From assembly GCA_028716975.1 (NCBI GenBank), contig JAQUOU010000009.1, positions 78,692 to 142,691 on the forward strand: a DNA stretch of 64,000 nucleotides. Reading direction: 5' to 3'. The translations under genes were made by a program, and so were the position numbers. The notes under the pieces are model-generated. The model did not search any database. It saw only the letters and a list, made by a program, of their open reading frames with translations, and was not told the DNA's origin. This document shows, piece after piece, positions 35,302-43,805 of this stretch (position 1 is its first letter; every line of letters starts with the position of its first letter). Origin of the DNA: Methylobacter sp. (lineage in GTDB: Bacteria > Pseudomonadota > Gammaproteobacteria > Methylococcales > Methylomonadaceae).

Positions 35302-35967
35302 TCATTTCGCAGGCGTAACCCTGACTTTCTTCAGCGGGCAGGTAGCTCTGGCGTCTTCGCACCGGGTAAACTCCAGCGTGTCTTTATCAAAGCAAATTCG
35401 CACTTCATCAAGCGTATTACTGCTCTTTTTCGGTCCACTTTCTGTGCAGGAGAGATAGATTTCATCGGCATCAAGGCCGGGGTTGTTTTCCACAAATAGC
35501 GCTTCGATCTTGTCAGCCCTGGGTGCGCCGGAAAGGCGTGGAAACTTCAGCTTGCCGAAAAGAGTCCCTGTCAAATCGAAATAGGCGCTACGAATAAGCC
35601 CGCTGCAGGCGCCATGCGTGTCCCACTCATGCTGAATCAGGAAATCAGAAGGCATGTAGGCATAGATTTTCTCTTTGTCGATTACATCGGCTAGCCCGCC
35701 TCCCTTGCAGTGTTGCGGGTTGCCGCTCCCACATTCCGGCCATAAGCCGTGCACAATAAACTCACGGTGTTGTCGGCATTGCGGCTCGCTATTTTTAGGG
35801 TGCGAACGGCAAAATTCCGGTGACCACGACAAACTCAACACGTAGTATTTAAATTGACCGGCTGTGTTATTGTCGCAGGCCTGTTCGTTTTGAGGAGACC
35901 ATTCAGCACTCGCAAGTGTGGATATCATAACCATAGCTGCAAATAAAAACCCTCGCATTTTCTTCAT
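35302..35967 (-). CDS. Secreted ribonuclease T2
   Basis: The 221-residue protein has a signal peptide (FLFAAMVMISTLASA) and both RNase T2 catalytic motifs, FIVHGLWPECG (CAS I) and HEWDTHGACSG (CAS II), with eight-plus cysteines for disulfides. It would cut RNA in the periplasm or outside via 2',3'-cyclic phosphates. GGAGAGCGAA precedes the ATG. It lies just upstream of the cyclase lipoprotein on the same strand. Confidence 0.94.
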   Translation of the reverse strand: MKKMRGFLFAAMVMISTLASAEWSPQNEQACDNNTAGQFKYYVLSLSWSPEFCRSHPKNSEPQCRQHREFIVHGLWPECGSGNPQHCKGGGLADVIDKEKIYAYMPSDFLIQHEWDTHGACSGLIRSAYFDLTGTLFGKLKFPRLSGAPRADKIEALFVENNPGLDADEIYLSCTESGPKKSSNTLDEVRICFDKDTLEFTRCEDARATCPLKKVRVTPAK

Positions 35968-36048
35968 TTCGCTCTCCTTTAATGGTTGTAGAATAATAGC
36001 CGGTAAAAATCGGGAACCTTAGAGAGGCTGGTTTAATCATTTTGTGTT

Positions 36049-36231
36049 TTAAACCAAGAAAAACATTGATTCAGTGGCAAGCGAACTTCGGCTTGCCACT
36101 TTTTGTCCTTTGGAATCAGTCTTAGCGATTGAGATATATCGTCTATTTTGACATTGATTACGCGTTTTAGCATTTCCCTCGACCTCTGCTTGATAGTGAA
36201 TTACATCACCGATCACCGATTTGCGACTCAT
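36049..36231 (-). CDS. Possible small protein, unknown
   Basis: This is a 60-codon frame with a fair ribosome site (AAGGAAAGGT directly before ATG) between hflC and the RNase gene. The polar sequence starting MSRKSVIGDVIHYQAEVEG has no family I recognise. It may be spurious or a decayed fragment. Confidence 0.25.
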   Translation of the reverse strand: MSRKSVIGDVIHYQAEVEGNAKTRNQCQNRRYISIAKTDSKGQKVASRSSLATESMFFLV

Positions 36232-36304
36232 ACCTTTCCTTGAAATCAGTCGCTGGAAAATAGTAAATTTGGTTGTAAGCCCAAATCATCTAAAACTCCG
36301 CGAA

Positions 36305-37303
36305 TTAACGCGGATTAATGTGTTCAATCCCATGGGCTTGATGACTTTCCTGTTCCATCCGCTTAAGTAATGCAAAGAGTTCGCTGTGGGTTGAAAGCAC
36401 AATAGTCGCCTCTGCGCTGATGACTTTGCGATAGGTCTCCAAAGTTTTGAGAAACTGGTAAAACTCCGTAGCCTCAGGATTTTGGGCATATGCCTTGGCA
36501 TAGATGTCCGTGGCTCTGGCATCGGCCTCACCCTGGATTTCCTGTACATGCTTATAGGCGGTGGATTTGATCTGGTTAAGATCGCGCTCCTTGTTGCCAT
36601 TGATGCGTGCGGCCTCGCCTTCGCCTTCGGAACGAAAGCGTTGCGCAATCTGCAGACGTTCGCTAATCATTCGCTGGTAAATGCGTTCGAGCACTTGCTG
36701 ATTGTAGTTAATGCGCTTGAAGCGAACATCGAGCAGTTCAATGCCAAATTCGGCTAGTTTGGGCGCCGCAGCATTGAACACGTTTTTCTCGATAGCGGCA
36801 CGGCCAACCCTGATCGGGCGCAATACCCCGAGCGTGCCTTCTCCGGTTAACGGCCCCAGGCTTTCATCCTGCAACGGTTTGCGGTCTTTATCGGAGCGCA
36901 CGACTTCAATGAGTTCATGCCGTGCAATGGCGGTGCGGGTTTCGCTGCCTAAAATATCCTCCAGCCGGGACTGGGCGCTGCGTTCATCTCTTAGTCTTAG
37001 GTAATAACGCATCGGATCGGTAATTCGCCACCGTGCGAAAGTATCGACCTGAACATAGGTCTTGTCTTTGGTAGACATCTCAACCATCGGCCCATCCCAG
37101 GCCAGATAACGTTTGTCGAAACTATTGACCTGCTGGACAAAAGGCAGCTTGAAATTTAAGCCGGGGCTAGTGATAGGGTCACCGACCGGCCTGCCAAATT
37201 GGGTAATAATGACCTGCTCGGCCTGATTAACCGTAAATATTGATTGAAACAGCAGAATCGCCAAGGCGACGATAAACACGTAACTTTTTCCTGAGAGAAT
37301 CAT
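36305..37303 (-). CDS. hflC: HflC, FtsH protease modulator
   Basis: This 332-residue SPFH/band 7 protein has one N-terminal membrane helix (YVFIVALAILLFQSIFTV), the band 7 domain, and a long helix with RSEGEGEAARINGNKERDLN and ADARATDIYAKAYAQNPE typical of HflC. With HflK it forms the cage complex around FtsH at the inner membrane and tunes proteolysis. The ATG overlaps the hflK stop (ATGA). Confidence 0.95.
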   Translation of the reverse strand: MILSGKSYVFIVALAILLFQSIFTVNQAEQVIITQFGRPVGDPITSPGLNFKLPFVQQVNSFDKRYLAWDGPMVEMSTKDKTYVQVDTFARWRITDPMRYYLRLRDERSAQSRLEDILGSETRTAIARHELIEVVRSDKDRKPLQDESLGPLTGEGTLGVLRPIRVGRAAIEKNVFNAAAPKLAEFGIELLDVRFKRINYNQQVLERIYQRMISERLQIAQRFRSEGEGEAARINGNKERDLNQIKSTAYKHVQEIQGEADARATDIYAKAYAQNPEATEFYQFLKTLETYRKVISAEATIVLSTHSELFALLKRMEQESHQAHGIEHINPR

Positions 37304-38277
37304 TTAGGCTCCTCCAGTGATTGAGACGGAAAAGGCAGCATCGGCAAAATCTGCTGGATTGTGTCATCCACGATAATCTGCTGCCTTGCCTGGGGCAGCA
37401 CATCCCCCAGGGTTTCAAGATAAATACGCGTACGGGTTACCGCCGGCGCCTTGAGGTATGCTCCCAGCACTTGGTTGAACGCGGCTACATCTCCTTCAGC
37501 TTCGTTAACCCGTTTAAAACGATAGCCTTCTGCGGCACGGATTTTTTGGTCAGCCTCACCACGGGCACGCGGCACCGCCTTGTTATACTCCCCGTTAGCC
37601 AGATTGATGGCGTTTTCCCGGTCTTGCTGGGCACGATTCACTTCATTAAATGAAGGCTGCACCGGTTCCGGCGGATTGACGTTTTTCAACTGCACTTGAT
37701 TAATGGAAACGCCCAACTGATAGCGCTCCGCCAGCTCGCGGGTCCGCCCCAAGGCGGTTTCCTCGATCTCTTGCCGGCCGATAGTAATGATTTCGTCGAC
37801 CGTCCGGTCGCCGACCACTTCGCGCATAACCGCTTCCGATATATCTCTTAAGGTTTGGCCGGGATTACGCACATCGAAGAGATATTTCTCAGGATCGGTA
37901 ATGCGGTATTGCACGATCCATTCCACCAAGGCCGAATTCAGGTCGCCTGTCACCATCGACTTTTCCAGGCCCGGCGCGTCGCTGATTTGATCGGGATTGG
38001 TGAAACCGGGCGTGGCAAAGCCAAATTCCAGTTTTTGCTGCCGCTGGGTCGGCACGGTAATCACATTATCAATGCCAAACGGGAGCTTGGCATGCAAGCC
38101 GGACGGCACTTTTTCAATGTATTTGCCAAAGCGGAGCACGATGCCTTCGGATTCTGCCGGAATGGTGTAAAACGACATCATCACCGCTATTAACAGGGTG
38201 ACGCCCAGCAGCACAATCACTGGGGAAACAGGCAGTGAGCCTAGTAAACGCTCCCAAACAGGCTTGAGATTTTCCAC
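37300..38277 (-). CDS. hflK: HflK, FtsH protease modulator
   Basis: This ~325-residue SPFH protein has one N-terminal membrane helix (VSPVIVLLGVTLLIAVMM) and the HflK segments GIVLRFGKY, PSGLHAKLPFGID and VVGDRTVDEIITIGRQEIEE. The Gly-rich N-terminus seen in many HflK is missing, which makes it a short form. The start is best placed at GTG 38277, seven bases after GGAG; a TTG at 38283 is too near that site. The usual hfq-hflX neighbours are not here. Confidence 0.94.
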   Translation of the reverse strand: MENLKPVWERLLGSLPVSPVIVLLGVTLLIAVMMSFYTIPAESEGIVLRFGKYIEKVPSGLHAKLPFGIDNVITVPTQRQQKLEFGFATPGFTNPDQISDAPGLEKSMVTGDLNSALVEWIVQYRITDPEKYLFDVRNPGQTLRDISEAVMREVVGDRTVDEIITIGRQEIEETALGRTRELAERYQLGVSINQVQLKNVNPPEPVQPSFNEVNRAQQDRENAINLANGEYNKAVPRARGEADQKIRAAEGYRFKRVNEAEGDVAAFNQVLGAYLKAPAVTRTRIYLETLGDVLPQARQQIIVDDTIQQILPMLPFPSQSLEEPK

Positions 38278-38318
38278 GCACAAACTCCGGTTAGTAAAAG
38301 CTTAGCTGGACATTAGAA

Positions 38319-39905
38319 TCATTGGTGTTTTAACCAGGCTATTAAGGCTCTTTTTTCCTCATCAAAAAGTTCCGCGCCGTAGTGATGTCCGCGGTTTTCC
38401 ACTATATCCTCACACAGAACCTCGCTAGTTGTGGGGTTGCGGCTAAAAACGAAAGTTAAGGGTGTGCCTGCCGGAAAAGGACCGACTGTTACCGGAAGCC
38501 TGTTGATCTTGGGCGGACGATTAGTTAAAAGCAGTTCTTGCATGGCCGACTCATAGGCTTCTGCGAGCTGTTGCGGAGTGGCGTTCGCCGGAGCATAGGG
38601 ACCGATAGACTGATTGTGAAGAAAGGGCGCTGTCGCCCAAACGCCTGAGAGCGGCTTGGTTCGATAACCTTTTAAGCCGGCAAGAGCGCGATTTTTGTAA
38701 ACGTCTGAAGAGAATTCCGCCCATAAATGCTCTGCTTCCCATTGGCTGGTGAGCGCGCGGCAAGCGTTGGTCGCATTATCCGGATCAGTAACGAGCGGGT
38801 TTACCTCATCGTTTGAAAGTACACGCCCTCCTTTGCCTTTGAGCGTATGACAGGACGCGCAGTTATCCTTGAATAGCTTGCGCCCCTGGGCGTATAGAAG
38901 AGGATTCGCCGGCCATTCAGGGAATTTGGGGGCCTTGATCGAAAAGAGGAATTTACCGAGATTATCGATATCGGTTTTAGGCGGCAAGTCGGAGCAGTCA
39001 CTGCGGCACTGTTCGACGTCGATAGGCGCGGTTGCATCAGGGCGATCGGGGCGGGGCGCTACGCATTCGGCAAAACAAACGCCGAGGTTCGTGTAGACGC
39101 GAATCGCAGCCACGTCGATGCCCAAGTCGTCCTCACCCCCATGCCCCATCCGCAGTTTGGGCGTATCCGCTCCCACATCGAATGTTAAACGGTGCCGCAA
39201 ATCCCAAATCTGGGTTATGACGCTGGGGTTCATAATGTTGTCGCTAAACAGTGCCGTCGTATCGACCGTACCGTCAGGCCATGCCTCAAACATGAAGCGT
39301 CGCGGATCAGTCGCAGGCAGATTTGCCACAATAATCTTGCCGGATTTTAAATGCTGGTTACCTACCGTCGGGTTAATATTCTCCCAGGCGGGCTCGTTCA
39401 CGTCGGCGGGCGGGTGCAATGGACTAAAGCCGGCATGGCAGGAGGCGCAGGCCACGCCATAGAGCGTGGTTCCTTCCGGCCCGGGAAATTTACGAATCCC
39501 GATGACGCCCGTGGCGTTCGGGTCAGGACATAGATCCGGTCCACCGGCCGGGTTTGCCTTGCAATCGGGATCGTTGATGGTTCCCCATTCCTGGAAGCGT
39601 TGGTTACGCGGTGTAGTGACCACTTTATCGTAGCCCACTTTAATACGCTTGGCAGGATCAGGATGGTTGGCCAAAAAGGCAAAAAACTTTTCTCCGCCGT
39701 AAGTATTCTTCAACCAGATCTCGCGCCCTTTCTGAATTGGCGAATGGGATGTCAAGAATTGATGAAGCCCAAGCTCTGGAGGGGAATGTGACGTCAAGAA
39801 TTGATGAAGCCCAAGCTCTGGAGGGGTTGAAGAGGGCTCTTGTGAATAGACTAGTGCGGCATAAAGAATCAAAAGCGCGTATAAGATTGATTTGATTGTG
39901 ATCAT
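38319..39905 (-). CDS. Exported dihaem cytochrome c
   Basis: The 528-residue protein has a signal peptide (SILYALLILYAALVYSQ) and two CxxCH haem sites, ACASCHAGF and NCASCHTLKG, so it is a periplasmic dihaem cytochrome of the large MauG/peroxidase-like or c-type oxidoreductase kind. A DUF-like insert rich in Cys/Asp lies between the haems (CFAECVAPRPDRPDA). Its N-terminus carries an exact repeat of PPELGLHQFLTSHS (residues 28-41 and 42-55). AAAAGGAG precedes the ATG. Substrate unknown. Confidence 0.85.
   Translation of the reverse strand: MITIKSILYALLILYAALVYSQEPSSTPPELGLHQFLTSHSPPELGLHQFLTSHSPIQKGREIWLKNTYGGEKFFAFLANHPDPAKRIKVGYDKVVTTPRNQRFQEWGTINDPDCKANPAGGPDLCPDPNATGVIGIRKFPGPEGTTLYGVACASCHAGFSPLHPPADVNEPAWENINPTVGNQHLKSGKIIVANLPATDPRRFMFEAWPDGTVDTTALFSDNIMNPSVITQIWDLRHRLTFDVGADTPKLRMGHGGEDDLGIDVAAIRVYTNLGVCFAECVAPRPDRPDATAPIDVEQCRSDCSDLPPKTDIDNLGKFLFSIKAPKFPEWPANPLLYAQGRKLFKDNCASCHTLKGKGGRVLSNDEVNPLVTDPDNATNACRALTSQWEAEHLWAEFSSDVYKNRALAGLKGYRTKPLSGVWATAPFLHNQSIGPYAPANATPQQLAEAYESAMQELLLTNRPPKINRLPVTVGPFPAGTPLTFVFSRNPTTSEVLCEDIVENRGHHYGAELFDEEKRALIAWLKHQ
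39741..39824 (-). repeat. 42-bp tandem duplication inside the cytochrome gene
   Basis: Two adjoining 42-bp units encode PPELGLHQFLTSHS twice, just after the signal peptide. The units are nearly identical at the DNA level, so the duplication is recent. It keeps the frame. Confidence 0.85.
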
Positions 39906-39953
39906 GATAATTTCTCCTTTTGCGGTATGCGCCTAATGGCTGTTACAGATCAT

Positions 39954-40100
39954 TCATCCAATGGGGAATAACGTGGCTTGGATTTCTGGGATACCGGGCA
40001 TTGTAAAGCGATATTGCGCTCCCGCTCCCAGAGTAGCAAAAGACAGGCAAGCTAAGCGAATAAATGAAACGAAGAATGTTCGAGATTTAAGAACAAACAT
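39954..40100 (-). CDS. Small exported peptide or truncated gene
   Basis: A strong ribosome site (GGGAGGAAG) precedes an ATG opening 48 codons. MFVLKSRTFFVSFIRLACLSFATLG looks like a signal peptide and the rest (GAGAQYRFTMPGIPEIQ...) is short. It lies 48 bp upstream of the dihaem cytochrome on the same strand. It may be a real small secreted peptide, a leader, or the 5' remnant of a lost gene. Confidence 0.4.
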   Translation of the reverse strand: MFVLKSRTFFVSFIRLACLSFATLGAGAQYRFTMPGIPEIQATLFPIG

Positions 40101-40384
40101 AAAGTCTTCCTCCCTATAATGAAGATTAAGAGCGTTACCCCTAATCAGTACTATTTAGCTCCAAATAACTTTTACGCTGGTTTTTTTAGTTTGACAATAG
40201 TATTTTTTACGTATACGGTCTGTAACGGAATAATGTTCAATTCCAACAAAAAACAGCTATCTGGTTACTTTTCAGTGTGATAGGTGCTAAATGAGATAAT
40301 AATCAAACGTTATCAAAAGATATTAAAGTCTATCGAGGATAAACGCATCAGTTTCAAAGCTTGTCAGCTTATCAAAAGAAAAGA

Positions 40385-40410
40385 CGACAGGAAAGGTTGT
40401 CGATTTTTTT
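40385..40410 (+). terminator. Weak hairpin with T-run
   Basis: CGACAG...TTGTCG (stem of about six pairs) is followed by ATTTTTTT. It lies in the divergent region before the GDSL gene and could stop antisense or leader transcription. A second small hairpin (CCGGCATAGCCGG) follows at 40429-40441. Confidence 0.35.
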
Positions 40411-40503
40411 AGGATAGTTCAATCACCTCCGGCATAGCCGGGTTTTACCCGATTCAATTTAATTATTTTCAGAAGTTTTTAATATCTGTATCTGGGGGTA
40501 TTT

Positions 40504-41499
40504 ATGAAAAACAACAAAATTTCAATTTTTGGGTTGTTATTGTTTGCAGCGCTGTATGTGCCTGTAGCGGCAGGGTATAGTCAAATATATGTTTTTGGCG
40601 ATAGTTTATCTGATTCGGGTAATGCCATTTTGGCTACGGGTGGTCATATAACTCAGCCACCTTATCCAGGTCTTATTCCTGATTTCCCTTATGCAAGCGG
40701 GCGTCTTTCAAATGGTCCGGTTTGGGCTGAAACCTTAGCAACAGACTTGGGTTTAACCATTTCTCCGTCTTTAGCGGGTGGTAATGACTATGCGTTTGGT
40801 GGGGCCAGAACCGGCGCTTTAACGGGTATTGTTGCCTCCTCAATCCCTACCATTAGTCAGCAGGTTAATAATTTTATAACCTCGGCGTCAGGATCAATCC
40901 CTAAGGATGCGTTGTATGTTGTTTGGGGTGGAGGTAATGATATTCGAGATGCGGCTGAAGTGAAAAATCCTGTGGCAGTGGTGAATGATTCAATAATCAA
41001 TATTTCAACTAGTATTACAACCCTTGCTGATGCTGGCGCACAGAATTTTCTGGTGCCAAATTTACCTGACTTGGGAAAAACTCCCGCAGCTCAGGCTGCA
41101 GGGCCGCTAGCAGAAGCCGGTTTAGCTGTATTGTCATCTGTTTTTGATGGGTTGTTAACTCCTTCTATAAGCGGATTAGAGAGCCACTTGGGCATTGACA
41201 TAAAGGAGTTAAAGATTGATGCCTTATTTAAGGAAATAATCGATGCGCCTAATGATTTTGGACTTACGAATGTTTCTGATGCCTGTATTATAGTGGGCGG
41301 AGGCAGTTGTTCGAATCCAGAGAATTATTTGTTTTGGGATGGATTGCATCCAACAACAACCGTGCATGACATGATTGGCGATAAAGCATTCAATCTCGTG
41401 GCGCCGGTACCTGTTCCCGCCATGCTGCCCGTCTATGCTTTGGTGATGGTAATGTTGGGTTATATGTCAGGTAAGAGGCCATTCAGAACAGTTTGCTAA
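40504..41499 (+). CDS. Secreted GDSL/SGNH esterase with sorting-type C-terminal tail
   Basis: The 331-residue protein has a signal peptide (ISIFGLLLFAALYVPVAAG) and the GDSL blocks VFGDSLSDSGNA (block I, nucleophile Ser), GGGNDIRD (block III-like GxND) and DGLHPTTTVHD (block V, Asp and His). The C-terminus, PVPVPAMLPVYALVMVMLGY followed by SGKRPFR, is Pro-rich motif + hydrophobic helix + basic end, as in PEP-CTERM/VPxP sorting signals. It should hydrolyse esters or lipids at the cell surface. It is divergent from the upstream cytochrome gene. Confidence 0.87.
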   Translation: MKNNKISIFGLLLFAALYVPVAAGYSQIYVFGDSLSDSGNAILATGGHITQPPYPGLIPDFPYASGRLSNGPVWAETLATDLGLTISPSLAGGNDYAFGGARTGALTGIVASSIPTISQQVNNFITSASGSIPKDALYVVWGGGNDIRDAAEVKNPVAVVNDSIINISTSITTLADAGAQNFLVPNLPDLGKTPAAQAAGPLAEAGLAVLSSVFDGLLTPSISGLESHLGIDIKELKIDALFKEIIDAPNDFGLTNVSDACIIVGGGSCSNPENYLFWDGLHPTTTVHDMIGDKAFNLVAPVPVPAMLPVYALVMVMLGYMSGKRPFRTVC

Positions 41500-41524
41500 A
41501 TAAAGATGGGTGATTGTTCAGAAT

Positions 41525-43276
41525 CTATTTTGCCCAAAATTCCCGCAACACGTGGGCAGCCATTTTTGGAGTACGCCCTCGGGTGAAGACGCCTTTCATA
41601 TTTATCCCTCCTGCTCGCATGACACTCTGCACTGCGGCAAAGTCGGCAAAATTCCAAACCTGCATGCCGGCGATGTAGTCCTTTTGCGCTGCCACTTTAA
41701 GATGGCCGCGTATATATTCCGCCTGATACTCTTCCGTCCACATGACATCGGGATGGCCGTGCATGCCGGCTATGGTATCCGCTCCGAACTCGGTCACGAT
41801 GATGGGTTTATGCCATGCTTCCCATACCGAATGGAGTTCCTGGTCCAGGGCAACCAGCGCCTTGTCCAGCTCGCCGCCCAGGATGTACCAGCCCCAATAG
41901 CGATTCATGCAGACGACATCGCATAATTCCATCCAGGAGTCGGGGCCGCCCATTAACGTCGCAAGCGTCACCAAACGGGTAGGATCCAACTCACGGGCGC
42001 GGCGCATCAAGGTGTCCAGAAAGTCCTTACCTTTCGCCGCTGCGGGATCATCCTGCGCTGCCAGGTTCAGTTTCGGAGTCATGGGCTCGTTGGCAACGCA
42101 CCACATCACCACGCTAGCATGATTTTTGTCGCGGGCAATCAACTCATCAATCTGTTGCATGCACATGCGCAGGCGGAGGGCAATGTAAGCGTCATTCTCA
42201 AACTGCAAACTGACAGCGGGTATTTCATCAATGATCAGGAAGCCTTCCCGGTCCGCCAGTTGCATCTCTTCTTCACTGTAGGGATAGTGCGAAGTGCGAT
42301 AGCTATTGGCGCCCGTCCAGCGCATTAACTGATAGTCCTTGACCAGCAGAGGCTGGTTCAAGCCTTTGCCGCTAGCGATGAAATCTTCATGACGTCCATA
42401 GCCATTCATCTGCACCGGCTTGCCGTTAAGGAGAATCTGGCCGCCCTGCACCGCTATCGTGCGGATGCCAATCTTTAACAGGTAATGGTCTTGTTCCGTC
42501 TGGATGGTCAGGTCATATAGATAAGGGCTCTTATCAGACCAGAATTTGGCATTGGGAACGGTAAGCTGCGCCTCGGCCAAGCCTTCCTGGAAGACTAGTT
42601 TGGTTTTGGCAATGCCATCGCTATTCTTGATCTGTACGAAACCCGGTGCTGAGACCGCAGCATTCAGCCGGACAGTCACCTGCACCGTGCCATTTGCCCC
42701 ATCAATGCCAGTGACAACGGTTACATCCTCAATATAGGTCTGCGGAACGCTGTACAGCACCACTGGGCGATGGATGCCCGCAAACGGAAAGAAGTCATAG
42801 GTAGTGGGCGGAAAGCTGGAGGGAAGTCCCAATGGAGTGCTCATGTTGCCGGCAGGTACGCGAGTGGGTTTTAGTTCATTTTCGACGCTGATGGCGATCA
42901 GGTTTTCTGTTTCCCATAGGATTTGATCGGTGATCTCAAAAGCGAAGGGCAAGTGTCCCCCGTCGTGTGAGCCTATTTTGACGCCGTTGAAATAGACTGT
43001 GCTGAAATAACAGGCCGAACCGACGCGCAAGAACACTCGATGCCCCCGCCAGCTCTGCGGAATAAAGGTCGGCTTGACATACCAGGCAAGTCCGAGGTAG
43101 TTGTAAAGGTTCTCATACTGCTCGTTCCAACTGCCTGGAACCGCCATTGGACGAGCATCCTCCAGGCCGTTATACCAGCCTTTTTGTTCTCCTTTTTGAT
43201 CGGGATCAGGCTGAAAATCCCAAATACCCGATAGATCAAGTTTATTCCGGAACAGGTTCTGTTGTGGATACAGCAT
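41525..43276 (-). CDS. uidA: Glycoside hydrolase family 2, beta-glucuronidase-like
   Basis: This 583-residue enzyme has the three N-terminal GH2 domains (sugar-binding jelly roll from LDLSGIWDFQPD, immunoglobulin-like, TIM barrel). The acid/base Glu is in WCVANEPMT and the nucleophile Glu in VTEFGADTIAGMHG, as in beta-glucuronidases. MRWTGANSYRTSHYPY is the usual GH2 barrel start. No signal peptide is seen, so it is probably cytoplasmic and acts on imported glucuronides or related glycosides. It is convergent with the GDSL gene. Confidence 0.88.
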   Translation of the reverse strand: MLYPQQNLFRNKLDLSGIWDFQPDPDQKGEQKGWYNGLEDARPMAVPGSWNEQYENLYNYLGLAWYVKPTFIPQSWRGHRVFLRVGSACYFSTVYFNGVKIGSHDGGHLPFAFEITDQILWETENLIAISVENELKPTRVPAGNMSTPLGLPSSFPPTTYDFFPFAGIHRPVVLYSVPQTYIEDVTVVTGIDGANGTVQVTVRLNAAVSAPGFVQIKNSDGIAKTKLVFQEGLAEAQLTVPNAKFWSDKSPYLYDLTIQTEQDHYLLKIGIRTIAVQGGQILLNGKPVQMNGYGRHEDFIASGKGLNQPLLVKDYQLMRWTGANSYRTSHYPYSEEEMQLADREGFLIIDEIPAVSLQFENDAYIALRLRMCMQQIDELIARDKNHASVVMWCVANEPMTPKLNLAAQDDPAAAKGKDFLDTLMRRARELDPTRLVTLATLMGGPDSWMELCDVVCMNRYWGWYILGGELDKALVALDQELHSVWEAWHKPIIVTEFGADTIAGMHGHPDVMWTEEYQAEYIRGHLKVAAQKDYIAGMQVWNFADFAAVQSVMRAGGINMKGVFTRGRTPKMAAHVLREFWAK

Positions 43277-43351
43277 CGCAAATCTCCTTTTGACGGATAT
43301 GGCAGTAATACTGTCGCCAGTCTGCCTTCGAATGAATTATTATGTGTTAAC

Positions 43352-43687
43352 TCAACCGCCATCGGTCTCCCTCAGCGGCCGGATCTCAATGGCTCCCTTC
43401 GCTCGTGCACACGGCGTGCCTGCCACTAATTGTACGGCTTCATTGATATCAGCCGCCTCAATGATGGAAAAGCCGGCAAGAGGTAAGCTTGATTTGGCGA
43501 AGCTGCCGCTTGTGGTTGTCGGCAGGCCGTCCCAAGCCGTAACTGTCGTGACATTTGTTTTTACAGCCGACATAAAAGCGCCTCTGCTACGCAGCACCTC
43601 ATCCTGAGCCAGTAATTCCTTTTGCTCCTGTTGCGTCAGCTCCAGCCAATCTTTCTCATCACCGTAAGCCAAGCATAGGAATTTCAT
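43352..43687 (-). CDS. YCII-related protein
   Basis: This 111-residue protein belongs to the YCII/DGPF group: MKFLCLAYGDEKDWLELTQ at the start, and near the middle GPF-like strands with TVTAWDGLPTTTSG and GFSIIEAADINEAVQL. The family is a ferredoxin-like fold often encoded near sigma factors and of unknown biochemical role. The preceding AGGCTACAAA is a fair ribosome site. Confidence 0.88.
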   Translation of the reverse strand: MKFLCLAYGDEKDWLELTQQEQKELLAQDEVLRSRGAFMSAVKTNVTTVTAWDGLPTTTSGSFAKSSLPLAGFSIIEAADINEAVQLVAGTPCARAKGAIEIRPLRETDGG

Positions 43688-43805
43688 TTTGTAGCCTCCA
43701 GGATTGAAGTATTGCTAGAACATGCAGACATGACAAGTAATTTTTCAAGCCGGGTTAGTTATTATCTTTTCATGGCAGTTGTCAAGAATTACTCTTGATG
43801 CCGGA

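Noticed and set aside
40320..40503. Possible c-di-GMP riboswitch before the GDSL gene
   Set aside because: There are small hairpins, but the conserved GEMM core sequence (GGCAAACC ... GCAAAGC with tetraloop receptor) is not present.
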